NCBI GenBank assembly: GCA_963678585.2
Contig: CAXXGA010000003.1
Span: 186,001-250,000, forward strand
Direction of reading: 5' to 3'
Length of the DNA: 64,000 bases
Origin: Breoghania sp963678585
Lineage (GTDB): Bacteria > Pseudomonadota > Alphaproteobacteria > Rhizobiales > Stappiaceae
The notes beneath the pieces are model-generated. The model had not been told where the DNA came from and did no database searches. It saw only the letters and a list, made by a program, of their open reading frames with translations. Numbering within the stretch: position 1 is the first letter of the stretch; the number at the start of each line of letters is the position of its first letter. Both the position numbers and the translations under genes were made by a program. This document shows, piece after piece, positions 36,255 to 44,638 of this stretch.

Positions 36255-37268
36255 TTACTTCTTGATGTCCATGCCGACGCCCTTGCACACGAACTCGGTC
36301 GTGTAGAGCGAGGAGAGGTCGAGTTCTCCCTGGACGACGCCCGCGGCGACCATCTTGTCATAGAAGGCCTTGATCTGTTCGCCCTTCATGCAGCCGATGC
36401 CCTTCTCCAGCGCGACGCCGGATTCAACGAGGCCGAAATCCTTCATTGTGGCGATGGAGAACTCGATCTGGCCATCGGTCATTTCCGGGTTGTCGGCCTT
36501 GATGGCTGCATTGGCGGCCGCGTTGTCGCCATAGAGATAATTGTACCAGCCGATGATCGAGGCATCGACGAAGCGCTGAACGAGATCCTTGTTCGCGGCA
36601 ACGAAGTCGGCCTTGGCCTCGATGGTGGTGGAATAGGTGTCAAAGCCCGCATCCGCCAGAAGGAAGAGCTTCGGATCGATGCCGCCTTCGGTCTTGATCG
36701 CGTAGGGCTCAGACGTGATGTAGCCCTGCTGGGCCGACTGCTTGTCGGCGAGGAAGGGGGCCGGGTTGAAGGTGTAGGGCTTGTACTGGGCGTCGGAGAA
36801 GCCTTCGAAGTTGTTCTTCATCCATTGGAAGTAGGTGGAGAAGCCGTCCTTGCCCATGAAGATGGTCGGGAGCTTGGCCAGGTCCTCGAATTTCTCAAGG
36901 CCCGTGTCCGGGTGGGCGATGAGGACCTGCGGGTCCTTCTGGAAGATCGCCGCGACCTCGACCAGCGGAATGCCCTGTTCGACTGCGGAGAACGAACCGA
37001 GCAGGTTGCCGTTCATGTAGAAGTCGATCTTGTCGGCCATCAGGAGCGCGCGGTTTGCCGCCTGCGGGCCGCCCTGCACGATCTCGACCTTCAGGCCGTA
37101 CTTCTCGTAGGTGCCGTCGGCGACAGCCTGATAGAAGCCGCCGTGTTCGGCCTGGGCGAGCCAGTTGGTGCCGAATTTCACCTCATCGAGAGCAAAGGCC
37201 GGAGCCGTCGAGGCGAGTATTCCAGAGGCCGCAACAGCTGCGAGGCCGAGTCGAACCAGACGCTTCAT
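36255..37268 (-). CDS. ABC transporter substrate-binding protein (NMT1/THI5-like)
   Basis: A 337-residue periplasmic binding protein. The signal peptide is clear (MKRLVRLGLAAVAASGILA, cleavage after AFA near residue 26). The mature protein has the NMT1/SsuA-like fold, with VKFGTNWLAQAEHGGFYQA and GIPLVEVAAIFQKDPQ. This family binds thiamine pyrimidine precursors, nucleobase-like rings, taurine or nitrate. AGGGGG lies 8-13 bases before the ATG. It is the first gene of the six-gene unit and has a structured leader. The nucleobase deaminases on both sides favour a purine or pyrimidine ligand (inference). Confidence 0.9.
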   Translation of the reverse strand: MKRLVRLGLAAVAASGILASTAPAFALDEVKFGTNWLAQAEHGGFYQAVADGTYEKYGLKVEIVQGGPQAANRALLMADKIDFYMNGNLLGSFSAVEQGIPLVEVAAIFQKDPQVLIAHPDTGLEKFEDLAKLPTIFMGKDGFSTYFQWMKNNFEGFSDAQYKPYTFNPAPFLADKQSAQQGYITSEPYAIKTEGGIDPKLFLLADAGFDTYSTTIEAKADFVAANKDLVQRFVDASIIGWYNYLYGDNAAANAAIKADNPEMTDGQIEFSIATMKDFGLVESGVALEKGIGCMKGEQIKAFYDKMVAAGVVQGELDLSSLYTTEFVCKGVGMDIKK

Positions 37269-37640
37269 TACATAATCCCCCTGATGACCCTGCGGGTCCC
37301 TCCAAGACAATCTGCCGCCTTCCGTTGAGGCGGCACCCGGCGGGAAATCGCAAGAGCCGTGCCACTTCGCAAATAATCTCGGAGAACTGTCCTCTCCGCA
37401 GGACAATCATTGATATATTATGCTTTCGCGACGCAAACGCATTGCGATACCTTTAGGGTAACTCAGGAAAAATGCCTAAAAAAGCGGCCTTTTGAGATTG
37501 ATTCTAAGGCGCAGGCCATGGCGGGGCGGATTTGTCTTGAAAACGGGGATGACGCAACGCGAGTATTTTGCGCAGCAAGGCGATTTTCACGGACCCACTG
37601 GTGGTCTAGCGTCTAATCAGTTCATTCGGAGGTTCTCCCG
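37269..37640. other. Divergent control region of the nucleobase island
   Basis: This 372-bp gene-free stretch separates the leftward transporter operon from the rightward ridA-like/8-oxoguanine deaminase pair. The left part, read on the minus strand, forms several hairpins just upstream of the binding-protein gene (see the leader entry). An AT-rich stretch at 37410-37430 (with TATATTATG) could serve as promoter for either strand. GGAGG at 37628-37632 is the ribosome site of the rightward gene. Confidence 0.55.
37286..37405 (-). promoter_or_regulatory. Structured 5' leader with mutually exclusive hairpins, candidate riboswitch
   Basis: Read on the minus strand, the leader can form stem A (UGUCCU with AGGACA, 37400-37405/37388-37393) or stem B (CGGAGA with UCUCCG, 37393-37398/37380-37385), which share bases and cannot coexist. 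Further down lie a 7-bp stem GCCGCCT/AGGCGGC (37314-37334) and GACCC/GGGTC (37286-37298) next to the ribosome site AGGGGG. A structured RNA called the NMT1 motif, later shown to be a xanthine riboswitch, occurs upstream of genes of this transporter family in Alphaproteobacteria. Whether this leader is that class I cannot decide by eye. Confidence 0.5.
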
Positions 37641-38030
37641 ATGCTCAGGCATCTCGTTCCCGCACAGATCCGCAAGCCCTTCGCCAAATACAGTCACGGC
37701 GTGGAAATTCCCGCCGGGGCGCGGCTTCTGGTGTGTTCCGGTCAGCTCGGCATCGGCCATGACGACGCGATCCCGGAAGGAGCAGAGGCGCAGGCGCGGC
37801 TTTGCTTTGAAGCCATACGGGCGCTGTTGCGCGAAGCGGGCATGGCGGTGAGCGATATCGTCCGCCTCAGTGCTTATGTCACGGGGCGCGAACATATGGC
37901 CGGATACATGGCCGCGCGCGACGCCTTTATCGGCACGCCGCCGCCCGCTTCGACGCTGATGATCGTTTCGGGTTTCACGCGCGAAGAATTCGTCGTCGAG
38001 ATCGAGGCGCTCGCCGCCAGTCTGGACTGA
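37641..38030 (+). CDS. RidA/YjgF-family protein without the catalytic arginine
   Basis: A 129-residue trimer-forming Rid-family protein. YSHGVEIPAGARLLVCSGQLGI near the N-terminus and FVVEIEALAA at the end are family features. In true RidA the arginine in PARS binds the carboxylate of 2-aminoacrylate; here the aligned stretch is PASTLM, with serine in that place, so it is unlikely to be a 2-imino acid deaminase. Arginine-less Rid subgroups often sit in base or amine catabolic operons. GGAGG precedes the ATG. It lies 72 bp upstream of 8-oxoguanine deaminase. Confidence 0.88.
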   Translation: MLRHLVPAQIRKPFAKYSHGVEIPAGARLLVCSGQLGIGHDDAIPEGAEAQARLCFEAIRALLREAGMAVSDIVRLSAYVTGREHMAGYMAARDAFIGTPPPASTLMIVSGFTREEFVVEIEALAASLD

Positions 38031-38102
38031 GCGCGCCATCCCAATTCGCCGACCCGACGGTTCTCATTTTCGGGCGGCTTCTCATTCAAGGAAGAGATTT
38101 TC

Positions 38103-39446
38103 ATGCGTCTCTGGATCAAGGACCCGATTGCCATTCTCGCCGACGGCGCGGAACGCGGCGTTGTGGTGGAAGACGGCGTCATCGTGGAGCTGGTGGGCAA
38201 GGGGCGTGAGCCGCAAGCGCACGACATGGTTTTCGATGCCTCGCGCCACGTGGTCATTCCGGGGCTCGTCAACACGCATCACCATTTCTTCCAGACGCTG
38301 ACCCGGGCGCATCCGGCGGCCATCAACAAGGAACTCTTTCCCTGGCTGAAGGCGCTCTACCCGATCTGGACGCGCAACGTGACGCCGGAGACCTTCCGCA
38401 TGGGGACGCGGCTGGCGCTGACGGAGCTTCTCTTGTCCGGCTGCACGACCGCCGCCGACCACCATTATCTCTTCCCCGCCGGGCTTGAAGGGGCGATGGA
38501 CATTCAGGTGGAGGAGGCCCAGCGCCTCGGCATCCGCATGACGGTCTCTCGCGGCTCCATGAACCTGTCGGAAAAGGACGGCGGCCTGCCGCCCGACGGC
38601 GCGGTGCAGGACGAGGACACGATCCTCGCCGATTGCGAGCGGGTGCTTCAGAAATACCATGACCCCTCTGACGGCGCGTTCATCCAGGTGGCGCTGTCGC
38701 CCTGCGCGCCCTTCACGGTGACCAAAAACCTGATGAAGCAGAGTGTGACATTGGCGGAGAAGTACGATTGCCGCCTGCATACCCATCTGGGCGAGACGAT
38801 TGATGAAAACGAATACTGCGAGCACCATTTCCAGTGCCGTCCGGTGGACTATCTGGAGGAAGTGGGCTGGCTGAATGATCGTGTGTGGCTGGCGCACGGC
38901 ATTCATTTCAATGATGACGAGGTGAATAAGCTCGGCCATCACTGCGTGGGCGTGTGTCATTGCCCGACGTCCAACATGGTGCTGGCCTCGGGCCAGTGCC
39001 GGACGAAGGAGCTTGAGGCGGCGGGAAGCCCCGTTGGGCTCGGTGTCGATGGGTCGGCGTCCAACGACAATTCCAACCTCATGGAAAGCGTGCGCCATGC
39101 ACTGATGATCAACCGGCTGACCTATGACGCGACCGTGAGCCACTTCGACGCCTTCCGCTGGGCGACCGAAGGGTCCGCGCGTTGTCTGGGCCGCGACGAT
39201 ATCGGGCGCATCGCGGTCGGCAAGCAGGCGGACATGTCCTTCTACACGCTGGACGAGCTGCGCTTTTCCGGCGGCGGCGATCCGCTGGCGTCGCTCGTCC
39301 TGTGCGGCGCGCATTCGGCGGACCGCGTGATGATTGCGGGCGACTGGAAGGTGGAGGACGCGGTTCCTGTCCATATGGACATCGAGCGCCTGCGTCATGA
39401 ACACGGTCAGGCGGCGAAACGTTTCCTGGAGAGCATCACGGGCTGA
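38103..39446 (+). CDS. 8-oxoguanine deaminase
   Basis: A 447-residue amidohydrolase. HHH in LVNTHHHFFQTLTRAHPA, the histidine of LHTHLGETIDENEYCEHHF, WLAHGIHFNDDE, CHCPTSNMVLASG and the metal aspartate in VGLGVDGSASNDNSN match the Pseudomonas 8-oxoguanine deaminase family, which converts 8-oxoguanine to uric acid. GGAAGAG precedes the ATG. It follows the RidA-like gene and is divergent from the transporter operon. A related triazine- or pterin-deaminating activity is a possible alternative, but the residue pattern fits 8-oxoguanine best. Confidence 0.88.
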   Translation: MRLWIKDPIAILADGAERGVVVEDGVIVELVGKGREPQAHDMVFDASRHVVIPGLVNTHHHFFQTLTRAHPAAINKELFPWLKALYPIWTRNVTPETFRMGTRLALTELLLSGCTTAADHHYLFPAGLEGAMDIQVEEAQRLGIRMTVSRGSMNLSEKDGGLPPDGAVQDEDTILADCERVLQKYHDPSDGAFIQVALSPCAPFTVTKNLMKQSVTLAEKYDCRLHTHLGETIDENEYCEHHFQCRPVDYLEEVGWLNDRVWLAHGIHFNDDEVNKLGHHCVGVCHCPTSNMVLASGQCRTKELEAAGSPVGLGVDGSASNDNSNLMESVRHALMINRLTYDATVSHFDAFRWATEGSARCLGRDDIGRIAVGKQADMSFYTLDELRFSGGGDPLASLVLCGAHSADRVMIAGDWKVEDAVPVHMDIERLRHEHGQAAKRFLESITG

Positions 39447-39451
39447 TCCGG

Positions 39452-40663
39452 TCAGGAGGACATTGCGTTTGCGAGACCGAGCGCGATGCCGATGACGGCC
39501 ATGATCAGCACGACGCGGCCGGAGCCCTGACGGAACACGGTGAGCAGCAGGAACGCGCCTGCGGCCAGCACGAAATCCGGCGCGCTCACGATGCTCGACG
39601 TCCAGATGGGCGTGTAGAAGGCGGCGGTCAGAAGGCCGACGACGCCTGCGTTGGCGCCCTTCATGATCGCGCCCGCATGGGGCGATACGCGCAAGCTGTG
39701 CCAGAAGGGCAGTGCGCCATAGATCAGCAGGAAACCGGGCAGGAAGATCGCAAGGAGTGCAACCCCTGCGCCGACGAGCGGATGCGGGGCGAAGGGCAGG
39801 AGAGCGCCCAGATAGGCGGAAAAGGCGAAAAGCGGGCCGGGCAGGGCCTGCGCTGCGCCATAGCCTGCCAGAAACAGGCCTTCATCCATGTAGCCCGGCG
39901 CGACGGTGGCCGTTTCCAGAAGCGGCAGAACCACGTGACCGCCGCCGAAGACCAGCGAACCGGCGCGATAGAAGATATCGAGGAGCCGGAGAGCGCCGTT
40001 TTCATTTATTCCGGCAAGCCAGGGCAGGCCGAAGAGCAGGATGGCAAAGAGGCATAGCGCCAGTGTGGCGGGAAGCCGTTTTCCGACTGCAGGCGATCGG
40101 ATTGCTTTCGGTGCGGCGTCGGTTTGGCCACGAAGCAGCAGCCATCCGGCAAGTCCGGAAAGGGCGATGGCCGCGGGCTGGATGAGCGGGGCGGGGATCA
40201 GCAGTACGAAGGCGAAGCTTGCGAATGCGATGCCTGCTCTAGCTGCGTCGGGGCACAGGTTGCGCGACATGCCGGAAATGGCCTGTGCAACGACGGCGAC
40301 CGCGACAAGCTTCAGCGCATGGATGAGGGCGCTGCCGACATCCGTTGAAAAAAGCGGGCTACCATAGGCAATCGCGACCATCAGGAGGGCGGAGGGCAGG
40401 GTGAAGCCGACAAAGGCGGCGATTGCGCCCGGCAGGCCGCCGCGCAGATAGGCGATGGCGAACCCCGTCTGGCTGGAGGCCGGGCCTGGCAGAAACTGGC
40501 TCAGGGCGACGATATCGGCATAAGCCGCATCGTCCAGCCAACCGCGGCGCTCCACGAGTTCGCGCCGGTAATAGCCGAGATGCGCGACGGGGCCGCCGAA
40601 GGAGGTCAGGCCGAGACGCAGGAAGATGGTGAAGATGCGGAAGGCGGGGTCTGAAGCGGGCAT
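39452..40663 (-). CDS. chrA: Chromate transporter, long-chain CHR family
   Basis: A 403-residue membrane protein made of two homologous CHR halves. The first half has LTSFGGPVAHLGYYRRELVERRGWL and SQFLPGPASSQTGFAIAYLRGG; the second has VFGGGHVVLPLLETATV and AQALPGPLFAFSAYLGALLP. It exports chromate taken up through sulfate systems. It is convergent with the 8-oxoguanine deaminase gene, with 5 bp between, and has no chrB partner nearby, so its link to chromate resistance is by family only. Confidence 0.92.
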   Translation of the reverse strand: MPASDPAFRIFTIFLRLGLTSFGGPVAHLGYYRRELVERRGWLDDAAYADIVALSQFLPGPASSQTGFAIAYLRGGLPGAIAAFVGFTLPSALLMVAIAYGSPLFSTDVGSALIHALKLVAVAVVAQAISGMSRNLCPDAARAGIAFASFAFVLLIPAPLIQPAAIALSGLAGWLLLRGQTDAAPKAIRSPAVGKRLPATLALCLFAILLFGLPWLAGINENGALRLLDIFYRAGSLVFGGGHVVLPLLETATVAPGYMDEGLFLAGYGAAQALPGPLFAFSAYLGALLPFAPHPLVGAGVALLAIFLPGFLLIYGALPFWHSLRVSPHAGAIMKGANAGVVGLLTAAFYTPIWTSSIVSAPDFVLAAGAFLLLTVFRQGSGRVVLIMAVIGIALGLANAMSS

Positions 40664-40731
40664 GATGCCGTAACGATAGCGGTGTCATGTTGCAGGGTCA
40701 CGACACGTGATCGTGCGTTCGGCGGGACCCG

Positions 40732-41472
40732 TCAACCGAAGGGGGCGATCAGTTGGGCTACCTGCTCATAGGCACGCCGGGCTGCAAAGGCGGTGTCGGG
40801 CGAGATATCGGGGCCGGGGCCACTGGATTCGGTTGCGAAACCATTGTCGGGCTCGTCAGAGCCATTGGCCGGATCGGCCTCGTCCGTCTCGTTTTCCTGT
40901 GCGGCCTCCTCCGCCTGAAGCCGGAGAAGGGCGGCTTGCGCTTCGGCGCGCATCTGGCGGGCGGCGGCGGCGACGCGGAGGTCCTGAGGGGAGGGATCGG
41001 CCGGAGCGAGGGCTGCGCGCACGATCTGGTCGGCCTTGGCGATCGTTGCCTGGGGGGTTCTTCCCGGCGACGTGTCGATGGCGACCTCGCCGCCCACCGC
41101 ATAGGTGCGCCCGTCGGGCCCGCGCGTCGTCTCGTAGGTGGGAGCGCCTGCGAGGATGCCGCCGGCGGAATTATGTGCGCGCTCGTGGGCTTTGACCTCC
41201 GCATCGCGCTGCTTCAGTTCCCTGATCTCCTTTTCCTCTTCCTCGCTGAATTCACCGGGCGAAGCTGCGGCATTTGTGTCGCTCTCGGCCTGACCGGAGG
41301 TCGATGCGGCTTCAGAAGAACCAAAGATTACCGACAGTTGCGACGTTGGGTCAGAGTCGTTGACCGATGTTTCGTTTCGCGCATGAAGACTGTCAGCGCG
41401 AGTAGGAGGCGCGCTGTAGGGTTGTATCCGTGCCGTCGATACAACGGCGTGCGACCCGATTTCTGCGACCAT
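40732..41472 (-). CDS. Putative metalloprotease, SprA-related/CJM1_0395 family
   Basis: A 246-residue protein. A charged helix (EEEEKEIRELKQRDAEVKAHE) leads into HERAH in KAHERAHNSAGGI, the zinc-site-like motif of the family, then GRTYAVGGEVAIDTSPG and a second helical stretch (DLRVAAAARQMRAEAQAALLRL). Both ends are low in complexity, the C-terminal part rich in D, E, S and N. No signal peptide is visible. The family is named after its motif; proteolysis has not, to my knowledge, been shown. Confidence 0.8.
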   Translation of the reverse strand: MVAEIGSHAVVSTARIQPYSAPPTRADSLHARNETSVNDSDPTSQLSVIFGSSEAASTSGQAESDTNAAASPGEFSEEEEKEIRELKQRDAEVKAHERAHNSAGGILAGAPTYETTRGPDGRTYAVGGEVAIDTSPGRTPQATIAKADQIVRAALAPADPSPQDLRVAAAARQMRAEAQAALLRLQAEEAAQENETDEADPANGSDEPDNGFATESSGPGPDISPDTAFAARRAYEQVAQLIAPFG

Positions 41473-41931
41473 ACGTCATAGTTTGCACGCAAGTCTCATA
41501 TGAGAGAGTTAACTCAGCGGAAGGCATTTGAAGTATTCTCATACCGCTATTGATACGTACTAATAACAAGTGGGTTAAGGCCGCGCGACGACACGTCACA
41601 GCGTCAAAGTGGCTCTTGGTCTGGCAGTTGCAAAGACTATTTGTGTTGTACAAACTGTTCATGCGTACCGGATGGAAGAAGATAGCCATAGGTCACGGTT
41701 GTTGTAAGTGAAACTACATTTTCTTCCGCCAGACACGCTCCGGATTGCTGGGTGCGAAAAGCATCCAATGGCCGGATAGGGACAAAGAATAATAAAATCG
41801 GATGCAAATAGCATTCTTCGATGTCGACAACTTGTGTTTGTCGGCTGCCTTTTGGGTGAACAGTAAAGGGCTGTTCGTTTCCCATTGCCCCGGTTCAGGT
41901 CGGATATTCGGCGGGCTTTGGAGGGTGAGAG
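41473..41931. other. Lower-GC intergenic region
   Basis: These 459 bp hold no convincing gene and are clearly more AT-rich than their surroundings. They contain the dyad CGACAA-N7-TTGTCG at 41825-41843 and TTTGT-N5-ACAAA near 41640. It is probably an upstream control region for the divergent metalloprotease and small membrane protein genes, or a remnant of inserted DNA. Confidence 0.45.
41825..41843. promoter_or_regulatory. Dyad CGACAA-N7-TTGTCG, candidate operator
   Basis: A perfect 6-bp inverted repeat with a 7-base spacer, 89 bp upstream of the small membrane protein gene, in a lower-GC region. Confidence 0.35.
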
Positions 41932-42114
41932 ATGACGTACTATGAAAAGCTGGATGGTCCTGCGATGAATGAACGGCGGGGCCAATGGTTAAAGCAGCGG
42001 AGGTCTTCCAAAATGTGGACATCCCGCTCCGGTCTGGTTGCCGGTTTGATTGCAGCAAGCATCCTGACGTCGGCCGCTCTTGCATTTCTTGCTTATGGCC
42101 CCATCTGGGGCTAG
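41932..42114 (+). CDS. Small single-pass membrane protein, unknown function
   Basis: A 60-residue product. Residues 1-35 are hydrophilic and basic (QWLKQRRSSKMWTSR), followed by one hydrophobic helix (LVAGLIAASILTSAALAFLAYG). GGAGGG lies 6-11 bases before the ATG, a good ribosome site, which supports translation. I do not recognise the family. It is preceded by a lower-GC region with a possible operator and is 162 bp upstream of the creatininase gene. Confidence 0.5.
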   Translation: MTYYEKLDGPAMNERRGQWLKQRRSSKMWTSRSGLVAGLIAASILTSAALAFLAYGPIWG

Positions 42115-42276
42115 CTCGCTCGGGGCAGGGAATTTCAGCCGCTGCCCCGAGGCAATCCCGAAAAAATTGGTCATATCAAACGATACGGTCTGTTCGATCG
42201 ACAGAATTGATGCAAACCGTACGTAAGATGCACTAGGCTGGCGGCTCCCATTCTGTTGCGTTTCTGGAGAGCCTCC

Positions 42277-43077
42277 ATGCGTCCCCGACATTTCTGGCAC
42301 GAGATGACCACCGTCGATTTCGCCGAGGGCGATACGGCCTCGTGGATTGCCGTCCTGCCTGTCGCTGCAATCGAGCAGCACGGCCCGCACCTGCCCGTGG
42401 CGACCGACACTGCGATCGCCAACGGTCAGATCGCACGCGTGCTGGAATTGTTGCCGGAAGAGCTTCCCGTCACGTTCCTACCCGTTCAGGCGGTAGGCAA
42501 GTCGAACGAGCATATCTCTTCGCCCGGCACGCTGACCGCCGACTGGGACACGCTGACGAACTTCTGGATGAACATTGCCGACAGCGTACACCGCGCAGGC
42601 GTGCGCAAGCTGGTGATCGTCAACTCGCATGGCGGCAATGTGCCGATCATCGACATCGTCGCGCGCGAGATGCGGGTGAAATACGACATGCTGGCGGTCG
42701 CCACCGCCTGGTCCCGCTTCGGCCAGCCGGAAGGCGTGTTTCCGGCGGAGGAATTCACCTATGGCATCCATGGCGGGGATGTCGAAACCTCCATCATGAT
42801 GCATCTCCACCCGGAGCTGGTGCGTGACGATCTGCGCGAGGACTTCAAGTCCAATCAGCTGAATTTCATTCAGGAGTTCAAACACCTGCGCGGTCATGGG
42901 CCGGTGCAGTTCGGCTGGAAGGCGCAGGATCTGGGGGCTAAGGGCGCGCTTGGCAACGCTGCGGGCGCAACGGCCGAGAAAGGCTTTGCCTCCCTCGACC
43001 ATGCCGCGCGTTGTTTCGTGGAGCTGATGCACGACGTGCATCGCTTCGATCCCGACCGGCTGTGGCAGCCTGAATAG
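42277..43077 (+). CDS. Creatininase-family amidohydrolase
   Basis: A 266-residue enzyme of the creatininase fold. Metal ligands are seen in VAAIEQHGPHLPVATDTAIANG (E, H, D), NSHGGNVPI (H) and the later GIHGGDVETSIMM (E). GGAGA lies upstream of the ATG at 42277. Family members open cyclic amides such as creatinine, or cleave formyl or peptide groups of modified molecules. A role in the purine/guanidino metabolism suggested by the island at 31-39 kb is possible but unproved. Confidence 0.85.
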   Translation: MRPRHFWHEMTTVDFAEGDTASWIAVLPVAAIEQHGPHLPVATDTAIANGQIARVLELLPEELPVTFLPVQAVGKSNEHISSPGTLTADWDTLTNFWMNIADSVHRAGVRKLVIVNSHGGNVPIIDIVAREMRVKYDMLAVATAWSRFGQPEGVFPAEEFTYGIHGGDVETSIMMHLHPELVRDDLREDFKSNQLNFIQEFKHLRGHGPVQFGWKAQDLGAKGALGNAAGATAEKGFASLDHAARCFVELMHDVHRFDPDRLWQPE

Positions 43078-43082
43078 GCGCC

Positions 43083-43103
43083 AGACCTCTCCGGCGGAGG
43101 TCT
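43083..43103. terminator. Possible shared terminator between creatininase and dehydrogenase genes
   Basis: A 7-bp stem AGACCTC/GAGGTCT with a 7-base loop lies between the two convergent genes and overlaps the dehydrogenase stop. T-runs are poor. Confidence 0.4.
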
Positions 43104-44206
43104 TATCCGGCGGCGTTCAGGCGTTCTTCCGCGAGCTTGTCTGCGATGACGTGGGTCGGTCGGCCCTCGTCGTCCGCGCGGCGGAAGATGCGGGTCAGGG
43201 TATCGCCGATGGCGATTGTCTTTTCCCGCACGAGGCCGTCTCCATCGCGGGGACCGGCCAGCGCGATGGAGATGATGCCGCCCGCGTTGATCGCATAGTC
43301 GGGGGCATAAAGAATGCCCGCCCGGCGCAGGGCTTCGCCGTCCGCGTCGGTGGCCAGCTGGTTGTTGGCGGCGCCCGCCACGATCTTTGCCCTGATTTGC
43401 GGGATGGTGGCTGCGTTCAGCCCGGCTCCCAGCGCGCAGGGACAGAAGATATCCGCATCGACGGCGTGGGCCCTGGACGGTTCGACGGTTTGCGCGCCGA
43501 ACGCCTCCACTGCGCGGAAAACCGCATCCGCATTGATATCGGAAACAATCAGCCTTGCGCCCGCCTCGTGCAACATGCGTGCAACGCCGAAGCCGACATT
43601 GCCGAGCCCCTGCACCGAAACCGTCAGGCCGGTGAGGTCGTCCCGTTCGAACCTGTGGCGCACGGCGGCGCGAATGCCTTCGAAAACACCCAGCGCGGTG
43701 TAGGGGGAGGGGTCGCCGAGCCCGGTCTTTTCCGTTCCCAGCGCATGGGCCGTCGTGCGGGCGACGATTTCCATGTCCGCGCTGGAAATGCCCACATCCT
43801 CCGCCGTGCGATAGCGTCCGGCGAGGCGTTCGACCTGCGTGCCGAAGGCTTCCAGCAGGGCCGGGGTCTTGTCGCGCTTGGCATCCGCGATGATCACGGC
43901 CTTGCCGCCGCCCAGATCGAGCCCGGCGAGCGCATTCTTGTAGGTCATGCCGCGCGACAGGCGCAGCGCATCGGTCAGCGCCGCCGCGTCGGAGGCATAG
44001 GCCCACATCCGGCAGCCGCCCGCGGCCGCGCCGAGACGCGTGTCGTGAATGGCGATGATCGTGCGCAATCCGCTTTCCGCGTCATGGCCGAAAACCACCT
44101 GCTCATGGCCGCGGAACTCGGGATGGTCGAATACGGTGACGGGCTCGACGACCGGCTCCATACCGCTCGCAATGTCTCTGGCCCGGTGGTGGGTTGAGAT
44201 GTTCAT
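43103..44206 (-). CDS. Leucine/phenylalanine/valine dehydrogenase
   Basis: A 367-residue NAD-dependent amino acid dehydrogenase. The substrate domain has GAAAGGCRMWAY and LDLGGGKAVII with the catalytic lysine; the NAD domain has VSVQGLGNVGFGVARMLHEAGA. The length and sequence are of the branched-chain/aromatic subgroup rather than glutamate dehydrogenase. It deaminates L-leucine or related residues to 2-oxo acids. The ATG at 44206 was chosen because the upstream extension is not conserved. It is monocistronic and divergent from the Ni/Co group. Confidence 0.9.
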   Translation of the reverse strand: MNISTHHRARDIASGMEPVVEPVTVFDHPEFRGHEQVVFGHDAESGLRTIIAIHDTRLGAAAGGCRMWAYASDAAALTDALRLSRGMTYKNALAGLDLGGGKAVIIADAKRDKTPALLEAFGTQVERLAGRYRTAEDVGISSADMEIVARTTAHALGTEKTGLGDPSPYTALGVFEGIRAAVRHRFERDDLTGLTVSVQGLGNVGFGVARMLHEAGARLIVSDINADAVFRAVEAFGAQTVEPSRAHAVDADIFCPCALGAGLNAATIPQIRAKIVAGAANNQLATDADGEALRRAGILYAPDYAINAGGIISIALAGPRDGDGLVREKTIAIGDTLTRIFRRADDEGRPTHVIADKLAEERLNAAG

Positions 44207-44638
44207 GGTGTCCTCGTTCCCCAAAACTGACGTTTGCAGGCCTCGCGGATCACTGTCCGGTCGTCCGTCTTGCGGTTGCAGCGCCATGCCCGAGTCCTTC
44301 AGGCTTGCGTAACACTCCTCAAGACGCCTGCGACGTTATGTCTTTATCTGGAAAAATGATAAACTTGGCGGGTGGAAGAAAACGGTTCGTTTTGGCGCAT
44401 ATCAGGCCAATATCGAGTTGAATGTTTCCATGTACCCGAAATCTTGGTGATATTCTTCCGTTGCGAAACGTCGTGGCAATGCACTTCCGTTTGTCTGCGG
44501 GCCTACGGAAGGGGCCCACTCCGCCGGGTTCTTATCCGTGAAAGGGTCTTGCTTTCGCCGCCTTCACACCGCAGGTACACTTGCGCGAGAGACCGTTGCC
44601 GCGGAATGCCAACAGGACGACACAACCTCGGACCGCCC
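44207..44638. other. Intergenic region between dehydrogenase and DUF1007 genes
   Basis: 432 bp without a recognisable gene. The AT-rich part at 44330-44420 probably carries the divergent promoters. No nickel- or Lrp-type operator was recognised. Confidence 0.4.

Noticed and set aside
37269..37640. TPP riboswitch upstream of the NMT1-type binding protein
   Set aside because: The conserved CUGAGA and ACCUGAUC-type TPP elements are not present in the leader.
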